From positions 1 to 64,000 of the forward strand of contig CAWADT010000029.1 of assembly GCA_963780865.1 (NCBI GenBank): a stretch of DNA of 64,000 nt. The letters are read 5' to 3'. Made by a program: the position numbers and the translations under genes. The DNA is from FEN-1073 sp963780865. Lineage in GTDB: Bacteria; Chloroflexota; Anaerolineae; Anaerolineales; RBG-16-64-43. Positions within the stretch are counted from its first letter, which is position 1, and each line of letters opens with the position of its first letter. Below are positions 1 to 7,917 of the stretch, one piece after another. The notes under the pieces are model-generated. The model was given only the letters and a program-made list of their open reading frames with translations. It made no database searches and had not been told where the DNA came from.

Positions 1-409
1 TTTGTCTGAATCCAGGCCGGAAATGGGATGAGTCGGGCGTCGAGCCCGGCAGCGTCATGCCGACCGGGACCACAAACAGAGCCAACCGGAAACATCGCGC
101 CGCGGCGCCAAAGACAGGCGCTGCGACGGCTTCTCCGGCGAGGAGCAGAAGTCCGGCCCGTGGGGCTACGGGGCGGGCGGAGGCCAAGGTAGCCCCCGCG
201 GTTCCCGCCCCTTCGCCGGATGCGCCGGAGAAGCACGATCAGGCTTGTGGTCGGCGCCGGTCTGCGCGAGCGGGCGAGGCAACGGGGGCTGGGTCAAGCC
301 CCGGACGTGCAGAAAATAGGGCCATCCTGCCGCCGCCCGGCAAAATCCTGACGGCGCCCCCACGCGTTCAAAGACGCAATCTAACCAAGGGGCCCAAGGC
401 AGGACGACC
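1..409. other. no gene identified upstream of IS110 remnant
   Basis: Very GC-rich stretch. The open frames on both strands are Arg/Pro/Ala-rich compositional artefacts with no recognisable domain. It ends at the start codon of the IS110-like transposase remnant and may include that element's non-coding left end, but IS110 elements lack inverted repeats that would show a boundary. Confidence 0.5.
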
Positions 410-983
410 ATGCGAATCGTAGCACTCGATCTGGGGGCAAAGAAGACAACTTATTGCGAGTGTCCCAGGGACAGGTCGTTCACCGCACGACGGTGAGCCA
501 GATCAGTCGCTGCGGTCCCGAGCTGGGACCGGAGCAGCCGGCAGCAAGGGTTGCGATTGAGGCTTGCCGCAAGCGTGGTTCGTGCACGACCAGTTGGTCG
601 AATGGGGCAACGAGGTGGTGGTGGTAGATACCACGCGCAGTCCGGCAACTGGGGGTTGGTGAACACGGCCGCAAGACTGACCGCATTGACGCCGAGAAAC
701 TGGCACGTGCTCTGGAGGAGCGGCGGATTCCCCAGGCACACGTGCTATCCCCGGAACGACGTGAGCTCAGGCGGGTTCTTAGGAGTGCGACGCGCCCTGG
801 TCGAAGCGCGAGCGCAAATGGTCACGACCATTCGAGGATTGGTGCGCGAACAGGGCGGCAACATTCCCGGGTGCCAAACCCAGAACTTTGCCCGCAAAGT
901 GCAAGAACAGAAGCTCACGACGGAGATCTCCGGACTCATCGCGCCTCTGGTAAAGCTGGTGGAGACCATCGACGCTCAACTCA
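410..983 (+). pseudogene. IS110-family transposase, frameshifted and 3'-truncated
   Basis: Pieces in different frames spell an IS110 DEDD transposase. The start ATG gives MRIVALDLGAKKT, followed in other frames by VAIEACRK, EVVVVDTTR, KTDRIDAEKLARALEERR and RRALVEARAQMVTTIRGL. The four acidic residues of the N-terminal RuvC-like DEDD domain can be placed (LDLG, IEAC, VVD and RID/DAEK). At least three frame changes separate them. The C-terminal Transposase_20 half with its catalytic serine is absent: the homology stops at VETIDAQL, exactly where the inverted repeat of the next element begins (984). I infer that insertion of the IS701-like element truncated it. It cannot encode an active enzyme as read. 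Confidence 0.8.
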
Positions 984-1001
984 GACTCGGGTTTCGCCCT
1001 T
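984..1001. repeat. left terminal inverted repeat of IS701-like element
   Basis: GACTCGGGTTTCGCCCTT matches the right end with 17 of 18 bases. The SEC-C gene stop codon (1003) lies directly inside it. Confidence 0.75.
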
Positions 1002-1002
1002 T

Positions 1003-1284
1003 TCATGAGGCAGGCGGCGGTACGCGCCGTTCGCAACATTTCTTGAATTTCTGTCCGCTGCCGCAGGGGCACGGGTCGTTGCGACCGACCTTCGACGCCA
1101 GCGCTTTGGGTTGACGAGCCGCGAGGGCGCGTTCGACATCGCTGATGTCCTCGGCTTTGTCCGGTTCCACGCCGAGGATGTATTCGATAGCGTGCTCCTC
1201 GCAGAATGCGATGACCTGCTGCGCGCGCTCCATCGTCTGGACTCGTACAATCGCCGGGTGCTTGCGGGTTCCAATGCTTGACAC
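1003..1284 (-). CDS. SEC-C motif protein, PBPRA1643-like
   Basis: A 93-aa protein ending in a SEC-C zinc-binding motif, GRNDPCPCGSGQKFKKCC, with the CxC...CC ligands intact. Before it is a segment (HPAIVRVQTMERAQQVIAFC, then EDISDVERAL) that resembles the middle of the PBPRA1643 SWIM/SEC-C family as I know it. The N-terminal SWIM part of that family is missing, so the GTG start at 1284 may mark a truncated or derived form. It is divergent from the transposase with only 26 bp between start codons, and both lie inside the element's inverted repeats, so it looks like a passenger gene. SEC-C motifs serve in metal or protein contacts; no enzymatic role can be stated. Confidence 0.65.
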   Translation of the reverse strand: MSSIGTRKHPAIVRVQTMERAQQVIAFCEEHAIEYILGVEPDKAEDISDVERALAARQPKALASKVGRNDPCPCGSGQKFKKCCERRVPPPAS

Positions 1285-1310
1285 AGCGTTTTCCAGGCAC
1301 GTATTGATAC

Positions 1311-2657
1311 ATGCCCCACGACGTTTTGGCCAGCCTGCTCGACGTGCTGGAAGCTTTTCGACCCGCGCTGACCCGACCCGGATACACCAACCTCATCATC
1401 ATCGCGGTGGGGTGGATTCAGACCTTCGGGACCCATGCCGTGACCCAAGCGCTGGTGGTGACGGACGTGGCCGGAAAGCGTCATCACGAGGCGTTTCACC
1501 GGTTCTTCTCGCGTGGGACATGGGACCCTGACGCCCTGGGCTACAGTCTGTTCCTACGCCTGGAGCGGTGGACAGGAAAGGGCGCAATCCGTATCGTCAT
1601 CGACGATACGCTGGCTCCCAAGAAGGGACCGCAGGTCTTCGGCATTGGCTCGCACATCGACGCGGTCCGCTCGACCAAACGTCGAAAGGTCTTCTGCTTC
1701 GGTCACTGCTGGGTCGTGCTATCCGTTCTAGTGGACGTGCCGTTTTCGAAGCGGGTCTGGGCGCTGCCAGTGCTATTTCGGCTGTACCGCCAAAAGAAGG
1801 AGTGCGCCAAACATGCTGCGGACTACGACAAGAAGACCGAGCTTGCTCACGAACTCATCGAGGTGTTCCTCGCTTGGACCGGTCGGTGTGTCGAGCTGGC
1901 TATCGACTCCGGCTACTGCAATGCTACCGTCACGCATGGCCTGAGTGAGCGCGTGGTGTTGTTCGGCGCGATGCGCCCGGACGCGGTCCTGACGGCGGCC
2001 CCCGAAAGCCAGCAGCGCAACGCTCGCGGTGGTCGTCCCCGCGTGCGAGGTGAGCCGTTGCCCAAACCCGAACAGATCGCGCGCGACGCCCGGCGGCCCT
2101 GGGTCACCTGCGAGGTTTTCCTCTACGGCCGCAAGACGACCGTTCGCTACAAGACCCTGTGCGCCCAGTGGTACCGGGCCTGTGGCGCCCGCCTGTTGCG
2201 CATCGTCATTGTCGCGACCGACCAAGGCGCAATCCCCTGGAGGGTCTTCTTCTGTAGCAACGCCTCGGTTAGCGTACCCCAGCTTCTGGCCGGGTATGGT
2301 GCCCGATGGTCCATCGAATGCTTTTTCCGAGAAGCCAAGCAGCTGCTCGGCTTCGCTGACTCCTCCGCACGCAAGGAAAACGCCGTGCTGCGCGTCGCTC
2401 CCTTCGTTGGATTGCTCTACACCGCTCTGGTCGTCTGGTTCATCGAAGGCGCCTGCAAGAGTCCTTTGGCCGCTCCTCCCGTGCGACCCTGGTACACCCA
2501 CAAGCGCGGCCTGAGCTTCGAAGACATCCTGCGCGCTGCCCGCCGCACGCTCTGCGACTTCGACGTTCTTGTTCCATCCCGTGATATCAACAACTTACAT
2601 CAACTGCCCGCGCGTTCAGGAAATGCCGAGCGCGACCCAGGTGTAATGGCCGCTTGA
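1311..2657 (+). CDS. IS701-like DDE transposase
   Basis: Intact 448-aa DDE transposase. Acidic residues of an RNase H-fold core are visible in IVIDDTLAPKKG (about residue 93), ELAIDSGYCN (about 190) and WSIECFFREAKQLLGF (about 340), the last matching the conserved glutamate with its downstream arginine and lysine. The layout fits the IS701/DDE_5 group within the IS4-like superfamily. It would cut and rejoin the element's ends. The stop overlaps the inner edge of the right inverted repeat. Unlike many neighbours it has no frameshift, so this copy may be recent. The assignment to IS701 rather than another IS4-like group is from recalled family features. Confidence 0.8.
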   Translation: MPHDVLASLLDVLEAFRPALTRPGYTNLIIIAVGWIQTFGTHAVTQALVVTDVAGKRHHEAFHRFFSRGTWDPDALGYSLFLRLERWTGKGAIRIVIDDTLAPKKGPQVFGIGSHIDAVRSTKRRKVFCFGHCWVVLSVLVDVPFSKRVWALPVLFRLYRQKKECAKHAADYDKKTELAHELIEVFLAWTGRCVELAIDSGYCNATVTHGLSERVVLFGAMRPDAVLTAAPESQQRNARGGRPRVRGEPLPKPEQIARDARRPWVTCEVFLYGRKTTVRYKTLCAQWYRACGARLLRIVIVATDQGAIPWRVFFCSNASVSVPQLLAGYGARWSIECFFREAKQLLGFADSSARKENAVLRVAPFVGLLYTALVVWFIEGACKSPLAAPPVRPWYTHKRGLSFEDILRAARRTLCDFDVLVPSRDINNLHQLPARSGNAERDPGVMAA

Positions 2658-2674
2658 AGGGCGAAACCTGAGTC
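2657..2674. repeat. right terminal inverted repeat of IS701-like element
   Basis: AAGGGCGAAACCTGAGTC is the reverse complement of the left end with one mismatch. The truncated primase-like gene on the minus strand runs into it and stops there. Confidence 0.75.
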
Positions 2675-3053
2675 AGAGCAGCGCCCGATACGCCCGGTCT
2701 AGGTCCTCCGGGGCCCCTCGCTCGTGAGAGTAAGACCTCGCCAGCTGCTCGGCCTGCGGCTCGTGCTGGTCGGGATCCGGGTCGCGATGCACGTGGCCCG
2801 TTCGGGGGTTCGGCCCCGGTTTCCACGTGCCGTCCGGCCCCTTGTGGAAAAGCCAGAATGGCATCCCGGCCTTGTCGATGCGCGGGGCACCGGCGTCTGT
2901 CCTGGCTTCCTCGCCTCGGCGGCAGGCGACAACGGTCTCGTCAACGGTGAACGAGCACCAGTCGGTGTGGTCGCAGATGGGGCACGGCGCTGACCGGCTC
3001 GCGTTTCGCCACTGTTTTGGCTGGCTGTCTCGGTGATTTGGGGTATGCTGCAT
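2673..3053 (-). pseudogene. zinc-finger primase-like gene, 3'-truncated by IS
   Basis: 126 residues remain. The N-terminal part has a CHC2-like zinc-finger arrangement: CPICDHTDWC, then VDETVVACRRGEE, then GMPFWLFHKGPDGTW, as in N-termini of plasmid and phage primases that carry later Toprim and helicase domains. Reading stops at DRAYRALL within the inverted repeat of the IS701-like element, so the catalytic part is gone. The ATG at 3053 is the best start. It lies 84 bp downstream of the 134-aa gene on the same strand and was probably the third gene of that operon. The original protein was probably a replication primase of a mobile element; that is inference from the finger alone. Confidence 0.55.
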
Positions 3054-3136
3054 GGTTGAAGTCTTTCTGTATGGGCCGGGTACTCGTGAGGTGCCCGGCC
3101 TTCGTCCATCGTGTTGGAGGGAGGAGACGCCGGCGG

Positions 3137-3541
3137 TCAGTCCCACGGTTCGGCCGCCGCCAACAGCCGCTCCCAGATGGTTGGCCCCAGCCTGGACCTG
3201 CGCATGGATCTCGTGACGAGCTGGGGGAACTCGCTCGGGTCGAATAATTGGATCGCATAGCTCACGAGGCGAGACTGCCTGTCGTGCCATCTACCGCGCA
3301 GACGAGCGGCGAGGTACGTCAGGCGAACAGCGTCGACAGGGGCGACGTGTAGCTCGATAGTGTGCAGCCGAGGGCCGCGGGGCAGCCGGGGAAGCGCAGG
3401 CCCCCCGAACAGGCTCCCCTCGACGATCGACAGGCCCGCGGCCACCACGTCTGCTAGGTCGAACCCTCGGGACCGGTACCGCTCGATCAAGTCATGGTCG
3501 GCGTCTGTCAGCCGGACAACCACGGTCTGCATGGCCATCAC
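3137..3541 (-). CDS. hypothetical protein, 134 aa
   Basis: I do not recognise this protein. It opens with a short beta-rich segment (MQTVVVRLTDADHDLIERY) that could be a strand-helix-helix start of a ribbon-helix-helix type, followed by a Leu/Arg-rich region and an acidic end. Its start overlaps the stop of the upstream 62-aa gene by 4 bp (ATGA), so the two are very likely translationally coupled. The truncated zinc-finger primase gene follows. It may be a plasmid-type regulator or maintenance protein; there is no direct evidence. Confidence 0.55.
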   Translation of the reverse strand: MMAMQTVVVRLTDADHDLIERYRSRGFDLADVVAAGLSIVEGSLFGGPALPRLPRGPRLHTIELHVAPVDAVRLTYLAARLRGRWHDRQSRLVSYAIQLFDPSEFPQLVTRSMRRSRLGPTIWERLLAAAEPWD

Positions 3542-3726
3542 CGCTCTGCGGGCGCCGGCGGCGCCGCCTCAAGTACGAACCGCTCGGCATCAGTGTGCAC
3601 CTGGAGCCAGTGCTCAATCGCCTGCTGAGCGGTCCGGTAGACCGGCATGTCCAGCCGCAAGCTCAGCAACTTGAGCTGTCGGTGTGTATCCGGCGTGAGC
3701 GGTACTTCGAGTTTCTTCGTTGCCAT
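3538..3726 (-). CDS. small ribbon-helix-helix-like DNA-binding protein
   Basis: A 62-aa protein, KKLEVPLTPDTHRQLKLLSL followed by RLDMPVYRTAQQAIEHWL. The pattern of a short basic strand, then a helix, turn and second helix is that of CopG/Arc or ParG-like ribbon-helix-helix repressors, which dimerise and bind operator DNA with the N-terminal strand. It is the first gene of a minus-strand operon and overlaps the next gene by 4 bp. It is divergent from a second ribbon-helix-helix gene at 3820, so the 93 bp between them probably hold operators for one or both. Confidence 0.6.
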   Translation of the reverse strand: MATKKLEVPLTPDTHRQLKLLSLRLDMPVYRTAQQAIEHWLQVHTDAERFVLEAAPPAPAER

Positions 3727-3819
3727 CGCAATAACTCCTGGAACCCGGGAGCCACTGGACTCCCGACACCCATGCAGGCCGATAAGTAGCTCCGCGAAAA
3801 TCGTTGCCCCGCCTGCATT

Positions 3820-4191
3820 TTGTTCCGCGGGCCGAATTCCTCCGGAGAGGTCCGGATAACGCGTAACCCTTTGATTCCAGCATCAACTTGGCTCGAAAAA
3901 ATCTCGGCCGACGGTGTCGAGGCGATCGCGGATCCCCTTGTGCGCCCGCTAAGGCAGCGACCGAGTCGGTTGCTCCAACAGCGAGGCCAAGATGTCACGC
4001 AGCAAACCATCAAGTCCAAGGTCTCAAGTAATCCAAGCCGCGTCCTGTGCGTCCGGCTGCCGAAGCGCACGCACCTGCTCTTACGGCAGCTGGCGGTCAC
4101 ATCCGACAGGCCCAATTCGGCCGTTATCGTGGACGCCATCGAACAACTGGCGGCCACAGAGGCCGGCAAGAGCGCGGAGGGGAGGCCGTGA
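3820..4191 (+). CDS. ribbon-helix-helix-like protein coupled to reverse transcriptase
   Basis: The conserved part is the C-terminal half: SRVLCVRLPKRTHLLLRQLA, then DRPNSAVIVDAIEQLAATEA, which has the strand-helix-helix pattern of a CopG/Arc-type DNA-binding domain. The start is uncertain: ATG at 3820 gives 123 aa, but TTG at 3970 or GTG at 3940 would give a protein closer to the usual size. The stop TGA shares one base with the ATG of the reverse transcriptase (GTGATG at 4188-4193), and the AG-rich sequence just before it serves as that gene's ribosome binding site, so the two are translationally coupled. I infer an autoregulator or partner of the reverse transcriptase. Confidence 0.55.
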   Translation: MFRGPNSSGEVRITRNPLIPASTWLEKISADGVEAIADPLVRPLRQRPSRLLQQRGQDVTQQTIKSKVSSNPSRVLCVRLPKRTHLLLRQLAVTSDRPNSAVIVDAIEQLAATEAGKSAEGRP

Positions 4192-5864
4192 TGTCCCGAG
4201 CCCCCACTCAGTGCACAAGCACGAGCGCCCGCCATCCGGACCTGCGGGTCGTTGGCGGCAGCTGTAGCGAGCGAGCAGCCACTTCTCATGTACCCTCTTG
4301 CTACCCTTGTGAGGCGTGGCCGAGCCTTTTCGACTCAGAGTACGTCGACGAGCAGCCAGACCCGGCCGACAATGTCGGTCGACACGCTCCCTCTACGGTT
4401 GCTCCCGGCGCGTCCGCACCAGGCAAGAACCTTCGAACGCCCGCCCCCCACCGGGTACTTGACCGCGCCGCCGCTGCAGGCCTGATCGTCGCCAACACGT
4501 TGCGGTTTGGGACCACCGATGTCCTACCACTTGAGCCCGAGGCATGGGTTTTGCGTCACTACTCGCACGAACTCGCACGGGCGGCGCTCGATCCAACTAG
4601 TCGCGTGCAGCACCCGGTCGTGTCCACGCCGGTTCCTCTCGGTTCCGTCGCCTTCCGCGTCATCGACGCTCCCCACCTCGTTCACCATATCCGGCTCGGG
4701 ACTGCGGTGCTGCAACTCGGGTCTGCGATTGAGGCCGGCAGGCTGCCTTGGAGGCACACCACTGCCGCCCGCTTCGCACCCAATCTGGCCACCGCGCGTG
4801 TCATCGCGCCTGGCAGCCGAGATCTCCTGGCCGAGCGGTTGTCTGAAATCGCAGGTCGCTCGCCCCTACTCGTCGCCCTGGATGTGGGGGCATGCTACCC
4901 GAGCATCCGGCACGAAATCCTGCGTGCCCATCTGCTCCGTCTGCCCGGTGCCAAACACGCGACCGTAGCCACCGTGATGCGCGAGCTCGGTTCGTTGGGT
5001 GTCTGGGGTCTCCCGGTCGGGGGTGTAGTCTCCCGATTGCTCGCGGAGGTAGCCCTCGACCCGGTAGACCGCGCGATTCTGCGGCAGGGCCCCGAGTTCG
5101 TGAGACACATGGATGAATTCTTCGTCGCAGCCAGGTCGGAGTCCGACGCGCGCAGGGTCGTGGCGTTGGTGGGACAGGCCCTCCAGGGTGTTGGCCTCAC
5201 CATCAACCGAATGAAGACGAAGTTGCTCGCAAGCAGCAATCTGCCGTTGGGCCGGCCGGAGGTAGGTCCGGAACTCTTCCACCGGTTGGTTGAAAGCGGC
5301 AACGCGGACCGAATCGTGGCCGGCACGGGTCTGCGGACTATTCGCGATGTCTGCCGTCAATGGTCACCCGGGCGAGTGGACACCGAGGTTCAGTGGCTGA
5401 TGCGGCACTACGATGATCTCTGGGTCGTGGCGCCACGGGTGCTACTCACGATCGAACACTTGATGCCGGCTCTTTCCGTTGGACGTCGGAGACAGGTAGT
5501 CGATTGGGTTCGGTCTGAACTGAAGCGTGGGATGGTCGCCGCTATCCACCGGCTCACGGCCGTCCGCTTTCTGGCCAGACATGGCGACAGGACGGCCATA
5601 GACGCTATCCTTCGAGGGGCCATCAACGACGAAAGCCCCATCGTTCGGCGAGACAGCATGGTGGCGCTCGCCCGTCTCAACCAAGGTGAGGCATTCAAAA
5701 CGTTGCTGGACATCCAACCTCGCACTTGGGCCGACCGTTCCGGCCTGATCACGGGCAGCGCGGTACTGGGCCTGGCCCGCGGGAAACGGCTCATTCGCGG
5801 CGAGTTCGATCGACTGCTTTGGACGGCATCGTGCGGACACGACCCGGGAGCTTTGCGGGTCTAA
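4191..5864 (+). CDS. reverse transcriptase with C-terminal HEAT-like repeats
   Basis: 557 aa. Reverse transcriptase motifs appear in order: motif A LVALDVGACYPSI (Asp about 231), motif B GLPVGGVVSRLLAEVALDPVD (about 273), motif C FVRHMDEFFVA (about 303-313) and the following GLTINRMKTKLL (about 335-346). Motif C reads MDEF where xxDD is usual, so the second metal-binding aspartate is glutamate. No maturase X, HNH or group II intron domain is seen. The last 110 residues or so carry two or three HEAT-like helical pairs (HRLTAVRFLARHGDRTAI; SPIVRRDSMVALARL). This plan resembles the Abi and unknown-group bacterial reverse transcriptases that act in phage defence, several of which carry an alpha-helical repeat domain. 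The first 110 residues are Pro/Ala-rich and not conserved-looking. It is coupled to the preceding DNA-binding gene. A defence role is inference. Confidence 0.8.
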   Translation: MSRAPTQCTSTSARHPDLRVVGGSCSERAATSHVPSCYPCEAWPSLFDSEYVDEQPDPADNVGRHAPSTVAPGASAPGKNLRTPAPHRVLDRAAAAGLIVANTLRFGTTDVLPLEPEAWVLRHYSHELARAALDPTSRVQHPVVSTPVPLGSVAFRVIDAPHLVHHIRLGTAVLQLGSAIEAGRLPWRHTTAARFAPNLATARVIAPGSRDLLAERLSEIAGRSPLLVALDVGACYPSIRHEILRAHLLRLPGAKHATVATVMRELGSLGVWGLPVGGVVSRLLAEVALDPVDRAILRQGPEFVRHMDEFFVAARSESDARRVVALVGQALQGVGLTINRMKTKLLASSNLPLGRPEVGPELFHRLVESGNADRIVAGTGLRTIRDVCRQWSPGRVDTEVQWLMRHYDDLWVVAPRVLLTIEHLMPALSVGRRRQVVDWVRSELKRGMVAAIHRLTAVRFLARHGDRTAIDAILRGAINDESPIVRRDSMVALARLNQGEAFKTLLDIQPRTWADRSGLITGSAVLGLARGKRLIRGEFDRLLWTASCGHDPGALRV

Positions 5865-6060
5865 CCGCTTTGCGCGTTGCAGAGATCTGCGCCTGAGAAG
5901 CCCGGGTCCACCAGCAAGGCGCGAAGCGGGAAGAGGACCCCAACCCGGCTGGCCCGAGCCCCACGCGGGCGCCGCCAAGGCCGGTCGGAAGAAGTTCAGC
6001 GCGGTGTATCTGTCTCACCATGACCGGGATTCTGCTGAATTCGGAAATGGAGAAACGCTC

Positions 6061-7047
6061 ATGACTGACCCTTTGCAGAACCAACCTGACCCCATGTCAC
6101 AGCGCGACCCGTTGGTCGCGCCAACTGCACCCGACAACCCTCCCAATACCAACGGTTGTCAGGGGCGCGGGTCCAAGTGTCCAGTCCAACACTACCACAA
6201 TGTCTGTATTCGGCTGGGAAAGCTTCTTCGAGCGCGAATCGCAGGTGGGGCCACGGTCGAGGCGATGTTCGAGCGCGCGAAGCTGGGCAAGGCCCAACAG
6301 GCTGTAGTGCGAGCCTGCGTGCTTGGGGACGACCGGCCGTCGCTGCGGCAGGTGGCCTCGAGACTGGCCACCAACGTGGCGAACGTCCTGGAGCTACTTC
6401 ACCGAGCGGACAACAGGCTCCGCGGGCGGGCCCCCGACTATCACGAGCACCACGAGTACTATACCGCGACGGTTGAGGACTCGTCGGTCCCCCGCCCGCC
6501 GCGAGCAACAGCGCAATCCGCGGCCTTCAGGCGCGTAATCGAGCGACTCGGGCCGGAAACACTGGACCACATCGAAGTGGCGCTTGGTACGGCCGAGCGC
6601 GCACTCCTTGCTGCACGCCGCCAAGCGACTGAGTCCACTACCGTGTCCCAGGTGTCACGTGCCGTGGGAATCTCACGGCAAAGGATAGACTACCTCGAAG
6701 GCCGACTCCTGACGCGATTGCGGAGAGCTGTCGAGACGATCGAGTCGGCCCCAATCACGTGGTTACCCGATGAAGGTGTCGCTGAAGACGATTCACTCGT
6801 GCTGCTAACCTTGCGGGTACTCCTTGCCCGCATGACCACCGCGCAGCTTGCAATCTCACGGGTGCAGCTGAGCCCGCTCGAGGATCGGGTGCTCGTTGAC
6901 CGCGCCCTGGCACCCATACCTCGGTCGCTGGCCGAACTGGCTCCCGAGCTTCGACGGAGCACTCGGGCGCTCATCGCCACGGAGAAACGGATTCTTCGGA
7001 CGCTCTGGAATACCAGGCGGGCAGCGGTGGCCGCGCAGGAAGAGTGA
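6061..7047 (+). CDS. protein with three sigma-region-4-like HTH segments
   Basis: 328 aa from the ATG at 6061, which has GGAG eight bases upstream. Three segments look like sigma-70 region 4 or LuxR-type helix-turn-helices: SLRQVASRLATNVANVLELL (about 100-120), SQVSRAVGISRQRIDYLEGR (about 200-220) and SLAELAPELRRSTRALIATE near the end. The second is the most convincing, with the ISRQRIDYLE recognition helix. Near the N-terminus are three cysteines (NGCQGRGSKCPVQ ... NVCIRLG) that might bind metal. No region 2 core-binding helix is evident, so it is not an ordinary sigma factor. It lies 196 bp after the reverse transcriptase on the same strand. I infer a DNA-binding regulator or effector of the cassette. 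Confidence 0.55.
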   Translation: MTDPLQNQPDPMSQRDPLVAPTAPDNPPNTNGCQGRGSKCPVQHYHNVCIRLGKLLRARIAGGATVEAMFERAKLGKAQQAVVRACVLGDDRPSLRQVASRLATNVANVLELLHRADNRLRGRAPDYHEHHEYYTATVEDSSVPRPPRATAQSAAFRRVIERLGPETLDHIEVALGTAERALLAARRQATESTTVSQVSRAVGISRQRIDYLEGRLLTRLRRAVETIESAPITWLPDEGVAEDDSLVLLTLRVLLARMTTAQLAISRVQLSPLEDRVLVDRALAPIPRSLAELAPELRRSTRALIATEKRILRTLWNTRRAAVAAQEE

Positions 7048-7200
7048 CACAGAAGGACCTAAAAATGAGCGACGAGGAGGGACAAGTGCCCGTGGAAGAG
7101 CTAAACCGACCTACGGGTCGAGGCACTGCTGAACAGTGGCCCGGCGGTAGTTCTGGTGCTCGGTGGCCAAGGAGCGCGGACTTGATGCACAGGAGGCGCC

Positions 7201-7917
7201 ATGAGCACCGCCAGCCTAGACGCAGCCTTCGGCGCGTTGCGGCAAGCAGAAGCCACGAGACGCGAGCACGACGAGCGAACCGAGTCCGGACTCGTCGGCA
7301 ACATCCCGGAGGAAATCCGGCAACCTGCCATCGAAGCTCTCGAGCTGTTCGGAGAGGCCTTTGCCGAGCACGAAGAGGATTGCGGTCGCCGTCCGTATGA
7401 TTGTCTCGACGCGCTGCTTGGTGTTGCAAGTCATTCAATCGCGATGGGCGACGGCGCCGAGGCCTTCACGGCTGTGGGAGCCTTCACGTGCACGTACCTC
7501 GACCGGAGGTTGTACAATTTCATGTCGCTGGCAGAGTACGAGCCGCTACTTCGGTGCCTACTGTGGTTGGCACGCTTCGAAGATGTGATTGAGCCGTTCC
7601 AACTGGGCCTTGCCGAGGAGGATTTCCCGTGGGCTGCTGAGCTCTGGGGTGGCTGTGGCGGCAGTCAATTGCTCGTGCCCTCCGCGTTCCTCGAGCGCAA
7701 TTTCCTCGGAGTAATCGACCCAATCGTCGAGGACGCGCTTCGTCGAGCCGTAGCGAGCGGTCGGAACGAAGACTGGCTCGCGCTAGCTGCAACTATACGT
7801 CAGCGACTTGATTTCGGCCGGGCCGCCGAAGACATGATTCGCCAGCTTCTGGTGCTTTGGTCAGTCGAAGGCGGTTTGGTGCCAGGCTGCCCGCCCCTTG
7901 CCGACGCGACGGCGTGA
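7201..7917 (+). CDS. hypothetical alpha-helical protein, 238 aa
   Basis: I do not recognise this protein. A good AGGAGG site 5 bases before the ATG and intact, balanced codon use indicate a real gene. It appears mostly alpha-helical and acidic, with several Leu/Trp-rich helices (EYEPLLRCLLWLARFEDVIE) and no obvious signal peptide or membrane segment. It follows the triple-HTH gene after 153 bp on the same strand and closes the reverse transcriptase cassette. The 153-bp gap could encode a short acidic peptide from the ATG at 7065, but this is weak. Confidence 0.5.
   Translation: MSTASLDAAFGALRQAEATRREHDERTESGLVGNIPEEIRQPAIEALELFGEAFAEHEEDCGRRPYDCLDALLGVASHSIAMGDGAEAFTAVGAFTCTYLDRRLYNFMSLAEYEPLLRCLLWLARFEDVIEPFQLGLAEEDFPWAAELWGGCGGSQLLVPSAFLERNFLGVIDPIVEDALRRAVASGRNEDWLALAATIRQRLDFGRAAEDMIRQLLVLWSVEGGLVPGCPPLADATA

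Larger units (their letters stand above)
984..2674 (+). mobile_element. IS701-like insertion sequence with SEC-C gene
   Basis: The element is bounded by imperfect terminal inverted repeats of 18 bp. GACTCGGGTTTCGCCCTT opens at 984, and the complement of GACTCAGGTTTCGCCCTT closes at 2674 (one mismatch). Inside lie a full-length DDE transposase on the plus strand and, divergently, a small SEC-C motif gene. The IS110 remnant stops at the left repeat and the primase-like gene stops at the right repeat, which supports these ends. The 4-bp flanks (CTCA left, AGAG right) are not a target duplication, so the two flanks were probably not contiguous before insertion; a deletion or recombination between copies would explain this. 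Confidence 0.72.

Noticed and set aside
1279..1294. Alternative left end of the IS701-like element (TGACACAGCGTTTTCC)
   Set aside because: It matches the right end at only about 11 of 16 bases, far less than the 17 of 18 at 984-1001.
7044..7400. Small frame beginning with GTG over the stop of the triple-HTH gene
   Set aside because: The overlap looks like coupling, but the frame runs 200 bp into the next well-supported gene and becomes Arg-rich.
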